Source: Clostridiales bacterium CCNA10
GTDB lineage: Bacteria > Bacillota > Clostridia > Oscillospirales > Oscillospiraceae
DNA length: 64,000 nucleotides
Assembly (NCBI GenBank): GCA_003573975.1
Contig: AP018533.1
Span: 2,666,319-2,730,318 of the forward strand
Direction: 5' to 3'
The translations under genes and the position numbers were made by a program. Of the stretch, positions 8,193 through 16,195 are shown piece by piece (position 1 is the first letter of the stretch; each line of letters starts with the position of its first letter). The notes under the pieces are model-generated. The model did not search any database and was not told the DNA's origin. It saw nothing but the letters and a program-made list of their open reading frames with translations.

Positions 8193-10106
8193 TTATGCCA
8201 TCAAGGAGCACACCAGCTGGGCGTACTCCGCCGGATCTTCCAGCGGCAGGTCAGCCAGCAGCAGGGCCTGACCGTAGAGCAGCTTGGCATACTTCTCCAC
8301 GGTGTCCTGATCCCCGGCATCCACCGCCCTCTTCAGGGCGGCATAGGGGGCGGAGTCGGCATTAAGCTCCAGCACCCGCTCGGCCTTCATGTGCTCGCCG
8401 CCCTCCATCTTCCGCATATAGCGCTCCATCTCCAGAGAGACAGGGCCGTCGGCGGACAGGCAGCAGGCGCCGGACTTCAGGATCTTGGACAGGCGAACCT
8501 CCTTGACCTGATCTCCCAGGGCGGCCTTTACAGCTTCCAGGACGGGCTTGCCCTCCTCAGCCTTCTCCTCGGCCGCCTTCTTCTCCTCCTCCGTCTGGGG
8601 CAGAGCGTCCTCGGCGGTGGCAGACTTGAACTTTTTGCCGTCGATCTCACCCAGGGCCTGCATAACAAAGTCGTCCACATCCTCGGTGCAGTAAAGGATT
8701 TCATACCCCTTGTCCAGGATGCGCTCCACCTGGGGCAGCTTGGCGATCTTGTCCACGCTCTCGCCGCAGGCGTAATAGTAGTAGGGCTGCTCCTCCGCCA
8801 TCCGGCCCTGATAGGCCTCCAGCGTGGTGTTCTTCCCCTCCTTGGAGGACCAGAACAGCAGCAGGTCCTTCAGATTGTCCTTGTGGGCGCCGTAGTCCGC
8901 CACCACGCCGTACTTGATCTGGCTGCCGAAGGCGGTCCAGAACTGCTCGTACTTCTCCGGGTCCTCCTTTTGCAGCTTGACCAGCTCACCCTTGATTTTC
9001 TTCTCCAGGGCGGAGGCGATCACCTTCAGCTGCCGGTCGTGCTGGAGGACCTCACGGCTGATGTTCAGCGAGAAGTCGGGGGAGTCCACCACGCCCTTGA
9101 CAAAGCGGAAGTAGTCGGGCAGCAGGTCGGCACACTTGTCCATGATGAGCACACCGGAGGAGTAGAGCTGCAATCCCTTCTGGTACTCCCGGGTATAGAA
9201 GTCATAGGGCGCCTTCTGGGGGATATACAGCATGGCCTTATAGGTCACCGCGCCCTCGGCGCTGGTGTGGACCACCGCCAGGGGGTCCTGCCAGTCCATG
9301 AACTTCTCCTTATAGAAGGCGTTGTACTCCTCGGCGGTCACCTTGGACTTCTGCCGCTGCCACAGGGGGACCATGGAGTTGATGGTCTTCCACTCCTTCA
9401 CCGTCTCCCACTCGGGCTTGTAGTCGTCCCCCGCGTCGGCGGGCTTCTCCTTCTGGCGGTAGTCCTCCACCTCCATCACGATGGGGTAGCGGATGTAATC
9501 GGAGTACTTTTTGATCAGTTCCTGGAGCTTATAGGTCTCCAGATACTGGTCATAATTCTCCTCATCGGCGTTTGCCTTGAGGTGCATGATCACATCGCTG
9601 CCGGGGGCGTCCTTCTCGCACTGGGTGACCGTATAGCCGTCCGCCCCGTCCGACTGCCACATCCAGGCCTCGTCGCTGCCATAGGCCCGGGAGACCACCG
9701 TCACATGGTCGGCCACCATAAAGGCGGAGTAGAAGCCCACGCCGAACTGACCGATGACGTCGATGTCCTCCCCCTTCTCCTCCTTAGCCAGGTCCTGCTT
9801 GAACTGGAAGGAGCCGCTCTTGGCGATGGTGCCCAGGTTGTTTTCCAGCTCCTCCCTGGTCATGCCCACGCCGTTGTCGGACACGGTCAGGGTACGCATC
9901 TCCTTGTCAGGCACAATGGTGATCTTCAGGTCCTTCCGGTCCACCGGCACCTGATCGTCGGTGAGGGCCTTGTAGGCCAGCTTGTCCTCCGCATCACTGG
10001 CGTTGGAGATCAGTTCCCGGAGGAAGATCTCCTTGTGGGTATAGATCGAGTTGATCATCAGGTCCAGCAGACGCTTGGATTCCGCCTTAAACTGCTTCTT
10101 TGCCAT
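8193..10106 (-). CDS. htpG: Hsp90-family chaperone HtpG
   Basis: A 637-residue ATP-dependent chaperone. The start is ATG 10106 (MAKKQFKAES), because GGAGGAA lies just upstream; an in-frame ATG 18 bp earlier would overlap that site. The N-terminal GHKL ATPase shows LRELISNASDAEDKL (Mg-ATP Asn), DNGVGMTREEL, GTIAKSG and GQFGVGFYSAFMV. The middle client domain and C-terminal dimerisation region are present, and the length matches the family. It helps fold or hold proteins during stress. A 49-bp CIRCE-like palindrome lies 48 bp upstream, so HrcA control is expected. Confidence 0.97.
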   Translation of the reverse strand: MAKKQFKAESKRLLDLMINSIYTHKEIFLRELISNASDAEDKLAYKALTDDQVPVDRKDLKITIVPDKEMRTLTVSDNGVGMTREELENNLGTIAKSGSFQFKQDLAKEEKGEDIDVIGQFGVGFYSAFMVADHVTVVSRAYGSDEAWMWQSDGADGYTVTQCEKDAPGSDVIMHLKANADEENYDQYLETYKLQELIKKYSDYIRYPIVMEVEDYRQKEKPADAGDDYKPEWETVKEWKTINSMVPLWQRQKSKVTAEEYNAFYKEKFMDWQDPLAVVHTSAEGAVTYKAMLYIPQKAPYDFYTREYQKGLQLYSSGVLIMDKCADLLPDYFRFVKGVVDSPDFSLNISREVLQHDRQLKVIASALEKKIKGELVKLQKEDPEKYEQFWTAFGSQIKYGVVADYGAHKDNLKDLLLFWSSKEGKNTTLEAYQGRMAEEQPYYYYACGESVDKIAKLPQVERILDKGYEILYCTEDVDDFVMQALGEIDGKKFKSATAEDALPQTEEEKKAAEEKAEEGKPVLEAVKAALGDQVKEVRLSKILKSGACCLSADGPVSLEMERYMRKMEGGEHMKAERVLELNADSAPYAALKRAVDAGDQDTVEKYAKLLYGQALLLADLPLEDPAEYAQLVCSLMA

Positions 10107-10153
10107 AGCATTTGATTCCTCCATGTATAGAAATATAATAAATCAACAAATCG

Positions 10154-10202
10154 GAGCGCTATCGTTAGCACTTATTCTCTTCAAGTGCTAATGATAGCGC
10201 TC
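10154..10202 (-). promoter_or_regulatory. CIRCE-type heat-shock operator with extended arms
   Basis: The core TTAGCACTT-N9-AAGTGCTAA (10165-10191) matches the HrcA operator consensus TTAGCACTC-N9-GAGTGCTAA with one change per arm. Complementarity continues outward (GAGCGCTATC / GATAGCGCTC), giving 20-bp arms with a single mismatch. It is positioned to repress htpG. Confidence 0.8.
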
Positions 10203-10276
10203 TTTACAGAAAAATTCAAGGGGGTTCACAGTTTTTTTACAGTTTTCCCGCACTGAAAATTTTCCTGTCAAGGGGC

Positions 10277-10335
10277 TTGACAATCTCCCCCATTTCCGTT
10301 ATTGTATTGTTGTACTAATCATCTAATACAATAAC
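10277..10335 (+). promoter_or_regulatory. Promoter and palindromic operator of the GntR-ABC operon
   Basis: TTGACA (10277-10282), a 17-bp spacer and TATTGT (10300-10305). A perfect 11-bp inverted repeat, GTTATTGTATT (10298-10308) and AATACAATAAC (10325-10335), overlaps the -10 box and start region. This suits autorepression by the YtrA-like GntR protein encoded next. Confidence 0.7.
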
Positions 10336-10355
10336 ACAAACAAGGAGGCACGTCT

Positions 10356-10715
10356 ATGGACTGGAGGTTCACCGACGACCGGCCCATCTGGCTCCAGCTA
10401 ACGGAGCAGCTCACCCGGCGAATCATCACCGGGGTCTATCCACCAGGGAGCCGCCTGCCCCCGGTGCGGGAACTGGCCGCTCAGGCAGGGGTCAACCCCA
10501 ACACCATGCAGCGGGCCCTGGCTCAGCTGGAACAGGACGGCCTGGCTTTCGCTGATCGAACCGCCGGCCGGCTGGTAACAGAGGACACCTCTGTGCTGGA
10601 CGCTGTGCGGAGGGCCCAGGCCAGGGTTCTCATCGAACACTACTATGACTCTATGGCCGAACTGGGCTACGCCCGGACCGAGGCCGCAGAGCTTTTAAAG
10701 GAGGAGCATCTATGA
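10356..10715 (+). CDS. GntR-family regulator, YtrA subfamily
   Basis: A 119-residue protein: an N-terminal winged helix (PIWLQLTEQLTRRIITGVY, then VRELAAQAGVNPNTMQRALA) and a short helical tail of about 45 residues. This is the YtrA layout, which lacks the large effector domain of other GntR groups. YtrA-type genes typically sit at the head of ABC transporter operons and repress them. Here the gene overlaps the ATPase gene by 4 bp and follows a palindromic operator. The inducing signal, often cell-envelope stress, is not visible. Confidence 0.88.
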   Translation: MDWRFTDDRPIWLQLTEQLTRRIITGVYPPGSRLPPVRELAAQAGVNPNTMQRALAQLEQDGLAFADRTAGRLVTEDTSVLDAVRRAQARVLIEHYYDSMAELGYARTEAAELLKEEHL

Positions 10716-11437
10716 GTGACAATCTAATCGTCTGCCAAGGTCTGGTCAAGTCCTATGGGCACAAAGCAGCCCTGACCGGCATCGATCTGGAGGTGGGCCG
10801 GGGCCGGATCGTGGGCCTGCTGGGCCCCAACGGCAGCGGAAAGACCACCCTGATCAAGCTGCTGTGCGGGCTGCTCCGGCCCACCGCCGGGAACCTCGCT
10901 GTGGCGGGGCTGCCCGTCGGGCCTGAGACGAAGGCCTTGGTGAGCTATCTGCCCGACCGGATGTACTTCGCCAGCTGGATGCGGGCGGTGGATCTGTTTG
11001 ATCTGTTCCGGGATTTTTATCAGGACTTTGATTATGACAAAGCCCTTGCTATGTGCAGGAGCCTGGGTGTGGAGCCGAAGGACCGGCTGAAATCCATGTC
11101 CAAGGGCACGAAGGAGAAGGTCCAACTGGTGCTGGTCATGGCCCGGAAGGCCCAGCTGTATCTGCTGGATGAACCCATCGCCGGAGTAGACCCGGCGGCC
11201 CGGGATTTTATCCTCCGCACCATTTTGACCAACTACAATGAGGAGGGCACTGTGCTCATCTCCACCCACCTGATCGCGGACATCGAAAAGGTGCTGGACG
11301 AGGTGATCCTGCTCAAGGACGGCGCGCTTATGCTCCATGAATCCGTGGACCATATCCGGGAAGAGCGGGGCAAGAGCGTGGACGCCCTGTTCCGCGAGAT
11401 CTTTCGCGCCATGCCCATGGAAGGAGGCGAGTTCTGA
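10712..11437 (+). CDS. ABC transporter ATP-binding protein
   Basis: A 241-residue nucleotide-binding subunit: Walker A GPNGSGKTT (about residue 38), signature MSKGTKEK, in which the usual LSGGQ is degenerate, Walker B LYLLDEPIAGVD and switch histidine in LISTHL. The degenerate signature with SKG is common in the YtrB/BcrA-like export group. It probably exports peptides, antibiotics or lipids together with the permease that follows. Its stop overlaps the permease start (TGATG). Confidence 0.9.
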   Translation: MSDNLIVCQGLVKSYGHKAALTGIDLEVGRGRIVGLLGPNGSGKTTLIKLLCGLLRPTAGNLAVAGLPVGPETKALVSYLPDRMYFASWMRAVDLFDLFRDFYQDFDYDKALAMCRSLGVEPKDRLKSMSKGTKEKVQLVLVMARKAQLYLLDEPIAGVDPAARDFILRTILTNYNEEGTVLISTHLIADIEKVLDEVILLKDGALMLHESVDHIREERGKSVDALFREIFRAMPMEGGEF

Positions 11438-12216
11438 TGCTGGGAAAGCTGTTAAAATATGACTTCCGCTCCATGTGGAAGCAGTTCTCCGTGATCTGGC
11501 CGGCGGCGCTGATCCTGGCCTTCCTCAACCGGTTCACCATGTTTGGAATGGACAACCCCGGAGGCAGTGCCTTTGGCGAGTGGATGGGCGTGATCTCCAT
11601 GGGTCTGTTCGGCGGCGTGTGCTTCACCATGGTCATCCTGTCCGCCGTGTTCGTACTCACCCGGTTTTATAAGGGTCTGCTGGGGGACGAGGGCTATCTG
11701 ATGCACACCCTGCCCGTCCGGTCCTGGCAGCTGGTGCTGTCCAAGCTGATCTGCGCCCTGGCCACCACGGTGGTCAACGGCATCGTGGGCATCCTAGCCA
11801 TGTTCCTGATGATGCCTCTGAATTGGGACGAGATCTTCGACACCCAGCTGTGGCAGGCGGTCTTCCGCAATCTGGTACAGCAGCCCGACATTATTCTCTA
11901 CTTCCTGGAGTTCCTCCTCCTGCTGCTGGTCATGTGCGCCGCAATGTTTATGAACTTCTATCTGGCTATGTCCATCGGCCACCTGTTCTCCAGACGGCGG
12001 ATCCTGATGAGTGTCGTGGCATTTTTCGGCCTCAATATCCTGGACAGCGTCATCACCAGCACTCTGCACAACATGGATATGATGAATTGGCTCTACGGGA
12101 TGGATCTGAGCGATCACGCGGGCTATTGGCTGGGCATTCTCCTGCTTCTCATCCCCACCGTCATCATGTTCCTCCTCACCAGCTGGATCCTGAAGCACAA
12201 GCTGAATCTGGAGTGA
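11437..12216 (+). CDS. ABC-2-type transporter permease
   Basis: A 259-residue membrane protein with about six hydrophobic segments (for example FSVIWPAALILAFL, GGVCFTMVILSAVFVL, LLLLLVMCAAMFMNFYLA). It is encoded directly after the ATPase with one-base overlap, so the two form the transporter. It has no large extracellular domain. The GntR-ATPase-permease set resembles envelope-stress exporters; the substrate is unknown. Confidence 0.85.
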   Translation: MLGKLLKYDFRSMWKQFSVIWPAALILAFLNRFTMFGMDNPGGSAFGEWMGVISMGLFGGVCFTMVILSAVFVLTRFYKGLLGDEGYLMHTLPVRSWQLVLSKLICALATTVVNGIVGILAMFLMMPLNWDEIFDTQLWQAVFRNLVQQPDIILYFLEFLLLLLVMCAAMFMNFYLAMSIGHLFSRRRILMSVVAFFGLNILDSVITSTLHNMDMMNWLYGMDLSDHAGYWLGILLLLIPTVIMFLLTSWILKHKLNLE

Positions 12217-12245
12217 CCCCCTGCCGCTGAAAGGAGCATACCGCT

Positions 12246-12524
12246 GTGAATTCCTGGTCTGTACTTTTTATCGCCCTGGCCGCTGTGGTGCTCCAGGCGT
12301 GGGTCAGCCGCAGGGGAGCCCCCGGCTGGTACATGGGCTGCATCATCCCCCTGCTCTATGGGGCGGCGGTGGCCTGGATGTTCATTGGTCAGGACTTCCT
12401 CCGCGCCCTGCGGGTCATCCTCCTTGGAACTGCCCTCCCTATTACCCTTCTGGTCTCCCTGGGCGGGCACGAGCCCCCGCCCCAGGATCCCCCCGCTCCC
12501 CCGCCGGAATCCGGCGCGGCATAA
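12246..12524 (+). CDS. Small membrane protein of the ABC operon
   Basis: A 92-residue product with a GTG start behind GAAAGGAGC. Three hydrophobic stretches (SVLFIALAAVVLQAWV, MGCIIPLLYGAAVAWMFIG, VILLGTALPITLLVSLGG) are followed by a Pro/Glu-rich cytosolic tail. It is probably cotranscribed with the ABC genes and may stabilise or modulate the permease. I do not recognise the family. Confidence 0.6.
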   Translation: MNSWSVLFIALAAVVLQAWVSRRGAPGWYMGCIIPLLYGAAVAWMFIGQDFLRALRVILLGTALPITLLVSLGGHEPPPQDPPAPPPESGAA

Positions 12525-12526
12525 CA

Positions 12527-12556
12527 AAACCGGTCCCTGAATTCAGGGGCCGGTCT
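12527..12556. terminator. Bidirectional intrinsic terminator
   Basis: The palindrome ACCGGTCCCTGA / ATTCAGGGGCCGGT lies between converging genes, with TTTTGTT on the minus-strand side. Confidence 0.65.
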
Positions 12557-12561
12557 GCGTT

Positions 12562-13128
12562 TCACTTCTGTTCCTCCATCACTCTAGGATCAGGAAGATC
12601 GATATAGATGGGGGAATGTCCCACTCCCTCCACATAGCGCAGCAGATCCTCCCGCGTCAGACGTACCGTGGAGGTGGAGATCCCTGGGTGTCCGCTGAGG
12701 AAGGCATCCGCCAGTAACTCCCGGTCGATGACCAGCTGCACCCGGCCCTCCTTGTCAAACAGAAGTTCCAGGGCGGAGACCGATCCGGGAATGGTGTTCA
12801 GACAGGCTGCCATGTGGCCGTCGTCAGCGAAGGACAGCCGGGAACAGCCCAACTGGGCGGACAGATATTTGGTCTTAAAGGGTTTTTCGCCCGGCATCAT
12901 CAGAAGATAAAATTCAGTCTGCTGCCGGTTGCACAAAAACAGGTTTTTGCAGATCTTTGCGTCCAGCACCTCCTCGATCTTCCGGCAGTCCTCCATCGTG
13001 TCGGCGTGGTCGTGGTCCACCCGTTCAAAGGAAATGCCCTGCCGCTCCAGCTCGTCATAAATGGCCATTTCCTGAGGGATGCGGTCATCTGTGGGACGTC
13101 CGGAGTGGCGGACGGGGTCGATATACAT
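12562..13128 (-). CDS. YbaK/ProX-type aminoacyl-tRNA deacylase
   Basis: A 188-residue stand-alone editing-domain protein of the ProX/PrdX group, which hydrolyses mischarged Ala-tRNA(Pro) or similar. Typical features are the opening YDELERQGISFERVDHDHA, the lysine-bearing CKNLFLCNRQQTEFYLLMM, and GSVSALELLFDKEGRVQLVI. It acts in trans in the cytosol to protect translation fidelity. It is monocistronic and transcribed towards the ABC operon with a shared terminator. Symbol withheld because several related names exist. Confidence 0.82.
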   Translation of the reverse strand: MYIDPVRHSGRPTDDRIPQEMAIYDELERQGISFERVDHDHADTMEDCRKIEEVLDAKICKNLFLCNRQQTEFYLLMMPGEKPFKTKYLSAQLGCSRLSFADDGHMAACLNTIPGSVSALELLFDKEGRVQLVIDRELLADAFLSGHPGISTSTVRLTREDLLRYVEGVGHSPIYIDLPDPRVMEEQK

Positions 13129-13307
13129 GGTCGTTCACCTTTTCTCCGCCGATGCGGTTTTTTCACAGCATACCACAGCTCAGGGGAAATGTACACCCCT
13201 GCTCCGGTCCGAGTTGCAGACCGGGGTGGGATCTGATATAATATGCCCCTGCACCTGCCGCCCGCTCCGGGTTGCGGGGAACACAATTTTGATTGGAGGG
13301 ATGTCAC

Positions 13308-13934
13308 ATGGTCCGCGAGATCATCCCAGAGCACTCTAGGCGCGCCGATGCCTTCGCCCTGTGGAACCGGGCCCCCATGCCTATGGTGACGCTGATGAAA
13401 ACTCTGGATGTTACCCACTTGGTCCGGTTCAGCCGCAGACACAGGTATAAGATCAATATGCTTCTCTGCTGGTGCGTTGGCCGGGCAGCAGCCCGGATGG
13501 AGGACTTTTATCTCCTTCCAGTGGGGGACAAGCTGATGGAGTACGACTGCCTGGCAGTCAACACGGTAGTCATGACCCAGAATGGAGACATCCAAACCTG
13601 TGACCTTCCGCTCTCTTCCAATCTGGAGCAGTTCAACCGAACCTATCTTGAGCTCACTGGACAGGTCGCCCAGACCGGCCAGCCCTATGACCTGAGCGGG
13701 GAAGCCATGGTCATCGGCACCTCTGCCCTGGCCAGATATGACATTGATGGGGCAGTGAACCTCTACGCTGGTTGCTACAACAATCCGTTCCTAATCTGGG
13801 GCAGATACCGCAGGCGCTGGTTTCGGGCCCTTCTGCCCATCTCCTTCCAGTTCCATCACGCCCAGCTGGACGGCATTCCGGCCGCACAATTTTTGGAATA
13901 TCTTCAGCAGGAGATCCACTCCCTGGGCACATGA
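13308..13934 (+). CDS. Chloramphenicol acetyltransferase-fold protein
   Basis: A 208-residue protein. ATG 13308 is chosen because GGAGGG lies 7 bp upstream. The C-terminal motif FHHAQLDGIPAAQFLEYL matches the catalytic HHxxxDG of trimeric CAT enzymes, and NMLLCWCVGRAAARM resembles the CAT N-terminal region. Homologs of this kind in gut Firmicutes often lack drug-resistance activity, so acetylation of chloramphenicol is not implied. It acts in the cytosol with acetyl-CoA as the probable donor. No operon partner is seen. Confidence 0.72.
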   Translation: MVREIIPEHSRRADAFALWNRAPMPMVTLMKTLDVTHLVRFSRRHRYKINMLLCWCVGRAAARMEDFYLLPVGDKLMEYDCLAVNTVVMTQNGDIQTCDLPLSSNLEQFNRTYLELTGQVAQTGQPYDLSGEAMVIGTSALARYDIDGAVNLYAGCYNNPFLIWGRYRRRWFRALLPISFQFHHAQLDGIPAAQFLEYLQQEIHSLGT

Positions 13935-13996
13935 TCCTCCATTCCATCAAATCCACTTCACATCCCGCCTCACTTTCTGGTATTCGGAAAATTTAT

Positions 13997-14025
13997 TTGC
14001 TTTTTATGAGTGGCTATGATATAGT
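13997..14025 (+). promoter_or_regulatory. Putative promoter of the CNNM gene
   Basis: TTGCTT (13997-14002), a 17-bp spacer and TATAGT (14020-14025), in an AT-rich patch about 75 bp ahead of the CNNM start. Confidence 0.5.
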
Positions 14026-14100
14026 GTATTACTAATCTGGTCCCTTGAACGGTATGGGACACAGAAATTTTTTGAAGAAAGTGGAGTTGATCCGTCCGTT

Positions 14101-15432
14101 ATGGACAGTACCAGTATCGCAATGCTCGTCGCCCTAGTGGCCTTGGTGGCCATGTCCGGGTATTTTTCCGCAACCGAAACCGCATTTACCTCTCTCAACC
14201 GTATCCGACTGAAAAACAAAGCGGACAACGGCGACCGCCGGGCCGCCCGCACACTGGAGCTGGCGGAGGACTATGACCGCCTGCTTTCCACCATCCTGAT
14301 CGGCAACAACATCGTCAACAACGTGGCCACCACCATCGGCGCGGTACTGTTTATCAAGCTGATCGACGATGTCCGCGGTCCCACCGTCTCCGCCATTGTC
14401 CTGACCGTGGTCATTCTGATCTTCGGCGAGGTCTCCCCCAAGAGCCTGGCCAAGGAAAACCCAGAGGGCTGGGCCATGATCGCCACCCCCCTGCTTCGCC
14501 TGCTGGTGGTCATCCTGACTCCGGCCAATTTCTTGTTCACACAGTGGAAGCGGCTGCTCTCCAAGGTGTTCCGCACCGCGCAGGGCGACGGCATCACCGA
14601 GGAGGAGCTGGTGGGCATGGTGGATCAAGCGGAAAACGAGGGCGGCCTAGACCAGCATGAGAGCGATCTGATTCGCAACGCCATCGAGTTCAACGACCTG
14701 GAGGTGTCCGAGATCCTCACCCCCCGCGTGGATCTGGTGGCTGTACCTGACACCGCCACCATGGAGCAGGCGGCCTCTCTCTTTGTGGAGAGCGGCTACT
14801 CCCGCCTCCCCATCTACCACGACAGCATCGACAACATCGTAGGCGTCATCCATGAAAAAGACTTCAATGCCGCCCGCTACCACGGCGAAACCAAGCTGGC
14901 CGACCTAAAAGCGCCGGTCCTGTACACCACTGGCAATACCAAGATTTCTGAGCTGCTGCGCATCCTCCAGAAAAACAAGGCCCACATGGCCGTGGTGGTG
15001 GATGAGTACGGCGGCACTGAGGGCGTCGCCACCATGGAGGACATCGTGGAAGAGCTGGTGGGAGAGATCTGGGATGAGCACGATGAGGTGATCGAGATCT
15101 TCCGCAAGCAGCCGGACGGCAGCTACCTCATCGCCTGCTCCGCCGATTTGGACGATATGTATGACCTCTTCCAGGTCAAAGGGACCTGTGACGCAGCCAC
15201 CGTCTCCGGCTGGGTCATGGAGGAGGTGGGCAAGGTCCCGGAGGTGGGCGATCACTTCCAGTCTGAGGGGCTGGATGTCACTGTCACCAAGGTGGAACAC
15301 CGCCGGGTGCTGGAGATCCAGGTCCGGGTCCTCCCCCATGATGAGGAGCCAAAACCCCGCGAGTGGGAGCTTCGCGGCCGGGAAAAGGACGCCGGCCGTT
15401 CCAAGCGCGCCCCTCAGAAGCCGGAACCCTGA
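14101..15432 (+). CDS. CNNM/CorC (HlyC-CorC) family membrane protein
   Basis: A 443-residue protein with three parts: a DUF21/CNNM transmembrane domain (about 1-180; [29 protein letters not shown]), a CBS pair (about 200-325; [39 protein letters not shown]), and a C-terminal CorC/HlyC domain (about 345-425). This family is associated with Mg2+/Co2+ transport or efflux, with CBS domains sensing Mg-ATP. The last 25 residues are a basic tail. It is monocistronic, with its own promoter and terminator. Confidence 0.9.
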   Translation: MDSTSIAMLVALVALVAMSGYFSATETAFTSLNRIRLKNKADNGDRRAARTLELAEDYDRLLSTILIGNNIVNNVATTIGAVLFIKLIDDVRGPTVSAIVLTVVILIFGEVSPKSLAKENPEGWAMIATPLLRLLVVILTPANFLFTQWKRLLSKVFRTAQGDGITEEELVGMVDQAENEGGLDQHESDLIRNAIEFNDLEVSEILTPRVDLVAVPDTATMEQAASLFVESGYSRLPIYHDSIDNIVGVIHEKDFNAARYHGETKLADLKAPVLYTTGNTKISELLRILQKNKAHMAVVVDEYGGTEGVATMEDIVEELVGEIWDEHDEVIEIFRKQPDGSYLIACSADLDDMYDLFQVKGTCDAATVSGWVMEEVGKVPEVGDHFQSEGLDVTVTKVEHRRVLEIQVRVLPHDEEPKPREWELRGREKDAGRSKRAPQKPEP

Positions 15433-15446
15433 TAGAAGATACAACA

Positions 15447-15494
15447 CCCCATGCCGTTGGAGCCGATCCAGACGGCATGGGGTACTCTATTCTT
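15447..15494 (+). terminator. Intrinsic terminator after the CNNM gene
   Basis: The inverted repeat CCCCATGCCGT (15447-15457) / ACGGCATGGGG (15472-15482) is followed by a T-rich stretch, TACTCTATTCTT. Confidence 0.6.
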
Positions 15495-15520
15495 CTGGAG
15501 GCTGTCCCAGGCAGAACACG

Positions 15521-15569
15521 AAAAACCCTCCGGATATGCGGATGAACCGCCTCTCCGGAGGGTTTTTTT
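15521..15569. terminator. Bidirectional terminator
   Basis: AAAAACCCTCCGGA / TCCGGAGGGTTTTTTT lies just after the stop of the minus-strand DUF6465 gene, with T-tracts on both strands. Confidence 0.8.
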
Positions 15570-15584
15570 CGTGGTTTGGATCGC

Positions 15585-15944
15585 TTACAGCTCGATCTTG
15601 CCGGTGCTCTCGCCATTGACCACATAGTACACGGCGTTGTCCTCAGGCTTGACGTACAGCGCCAGGGTCTTGATGTCCGCGCCGGTCCACTGGGCCTTAA
15701 CGGCCTCCACCATGGCCTCCTGAGTCAATTCCTTGCCCAGATACTGCAGGGTGAGGGATACCTTGGGGGCGTCAGTCTTCTTCGCCGCGGGGGCCTTCTT
15801 CGCAGAAGCCTTCCGGGTGGTCTTGGAGGCGGGCTTCTCCTCCTTCACGGCGGCAGGGGCCTGCTCCACTGCCGCAGACTTCACAGCAGCCTCGGCCACG
15901 GCCACAGCCTGCTCGGCCTTGGCAGTCTTTTTGAGAATCGCCAT
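15585..15944 (-). CDS. DUF6465 family protein (basic Ala/Lys-rich)
   Basis: A 119-residue protein. ATG 15944 (MAILKKTAKAEQ) is preferred over a GTG three codons upstream that sits inside the AAGGAG site. The first 65 residues are Ala/Lys-rich and disordered (KTTRKASAKKAPAAKKTD), reminiscent of DNA-binding tails. The folded C-terminal half (VSLTLQYLGKELTQEAMVEAV ... YYVVNGESTGKIEL) matches DUF6465, found in Clostridia. The family function is unknown; the basic tail suggests nucleic-acid or acidic-surface binding. Confidence 0.75.
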   Translation of the reverse strand: MAILKKTAKAEQAVAVAEAAVKSAAVEQAPAAVKEEKPASKTTRKASAKKAPAAKKTDAPKVSLTLQYLGKELTQEAMVEAVKAQWTGADIKTLALYVKPEDNAVYYVVNGESTGKIEL

Positions 15945-16125
15945 TGAATACACGCTCCTTTATTTGACAGCCGGGGCCATCGATTTCATAGGTACTCTTA
16001 TATTGTATCAGGATTCCCGTGAAGGAAAAGAGCAAAAACGACGATTCTTCTTCCCTTTCTTCTTCCTATCCCTGCCAATTTGTACATTTTCAAGGAATGA
16101 GCCGCTGTTTCCGGCCCACTTTCGC

Positions 16126-16163
16126 AAAAAAATCAGGGCCCCTCCCGATTGGGAGGAGCCCTG
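16126..16163 (-). terminator. gdhA terminator
   Basis: On the minus strand, AGGGCTCCTCCC and GGGAGGGGCCCT pair around a 4-nt loop and are followed by TGATTTTTTT. Confidence 0.8.
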
Positions 16164-16195
16164 TAAGGGACGTACTCTGCCTGAGGGGGTCTCGA

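Noticed and set aside
8139-10115. 658-codon plus-strand open frame
   Set aside because: It is the mirror of htpG; the minus frame carries all Hsp90 motifs.
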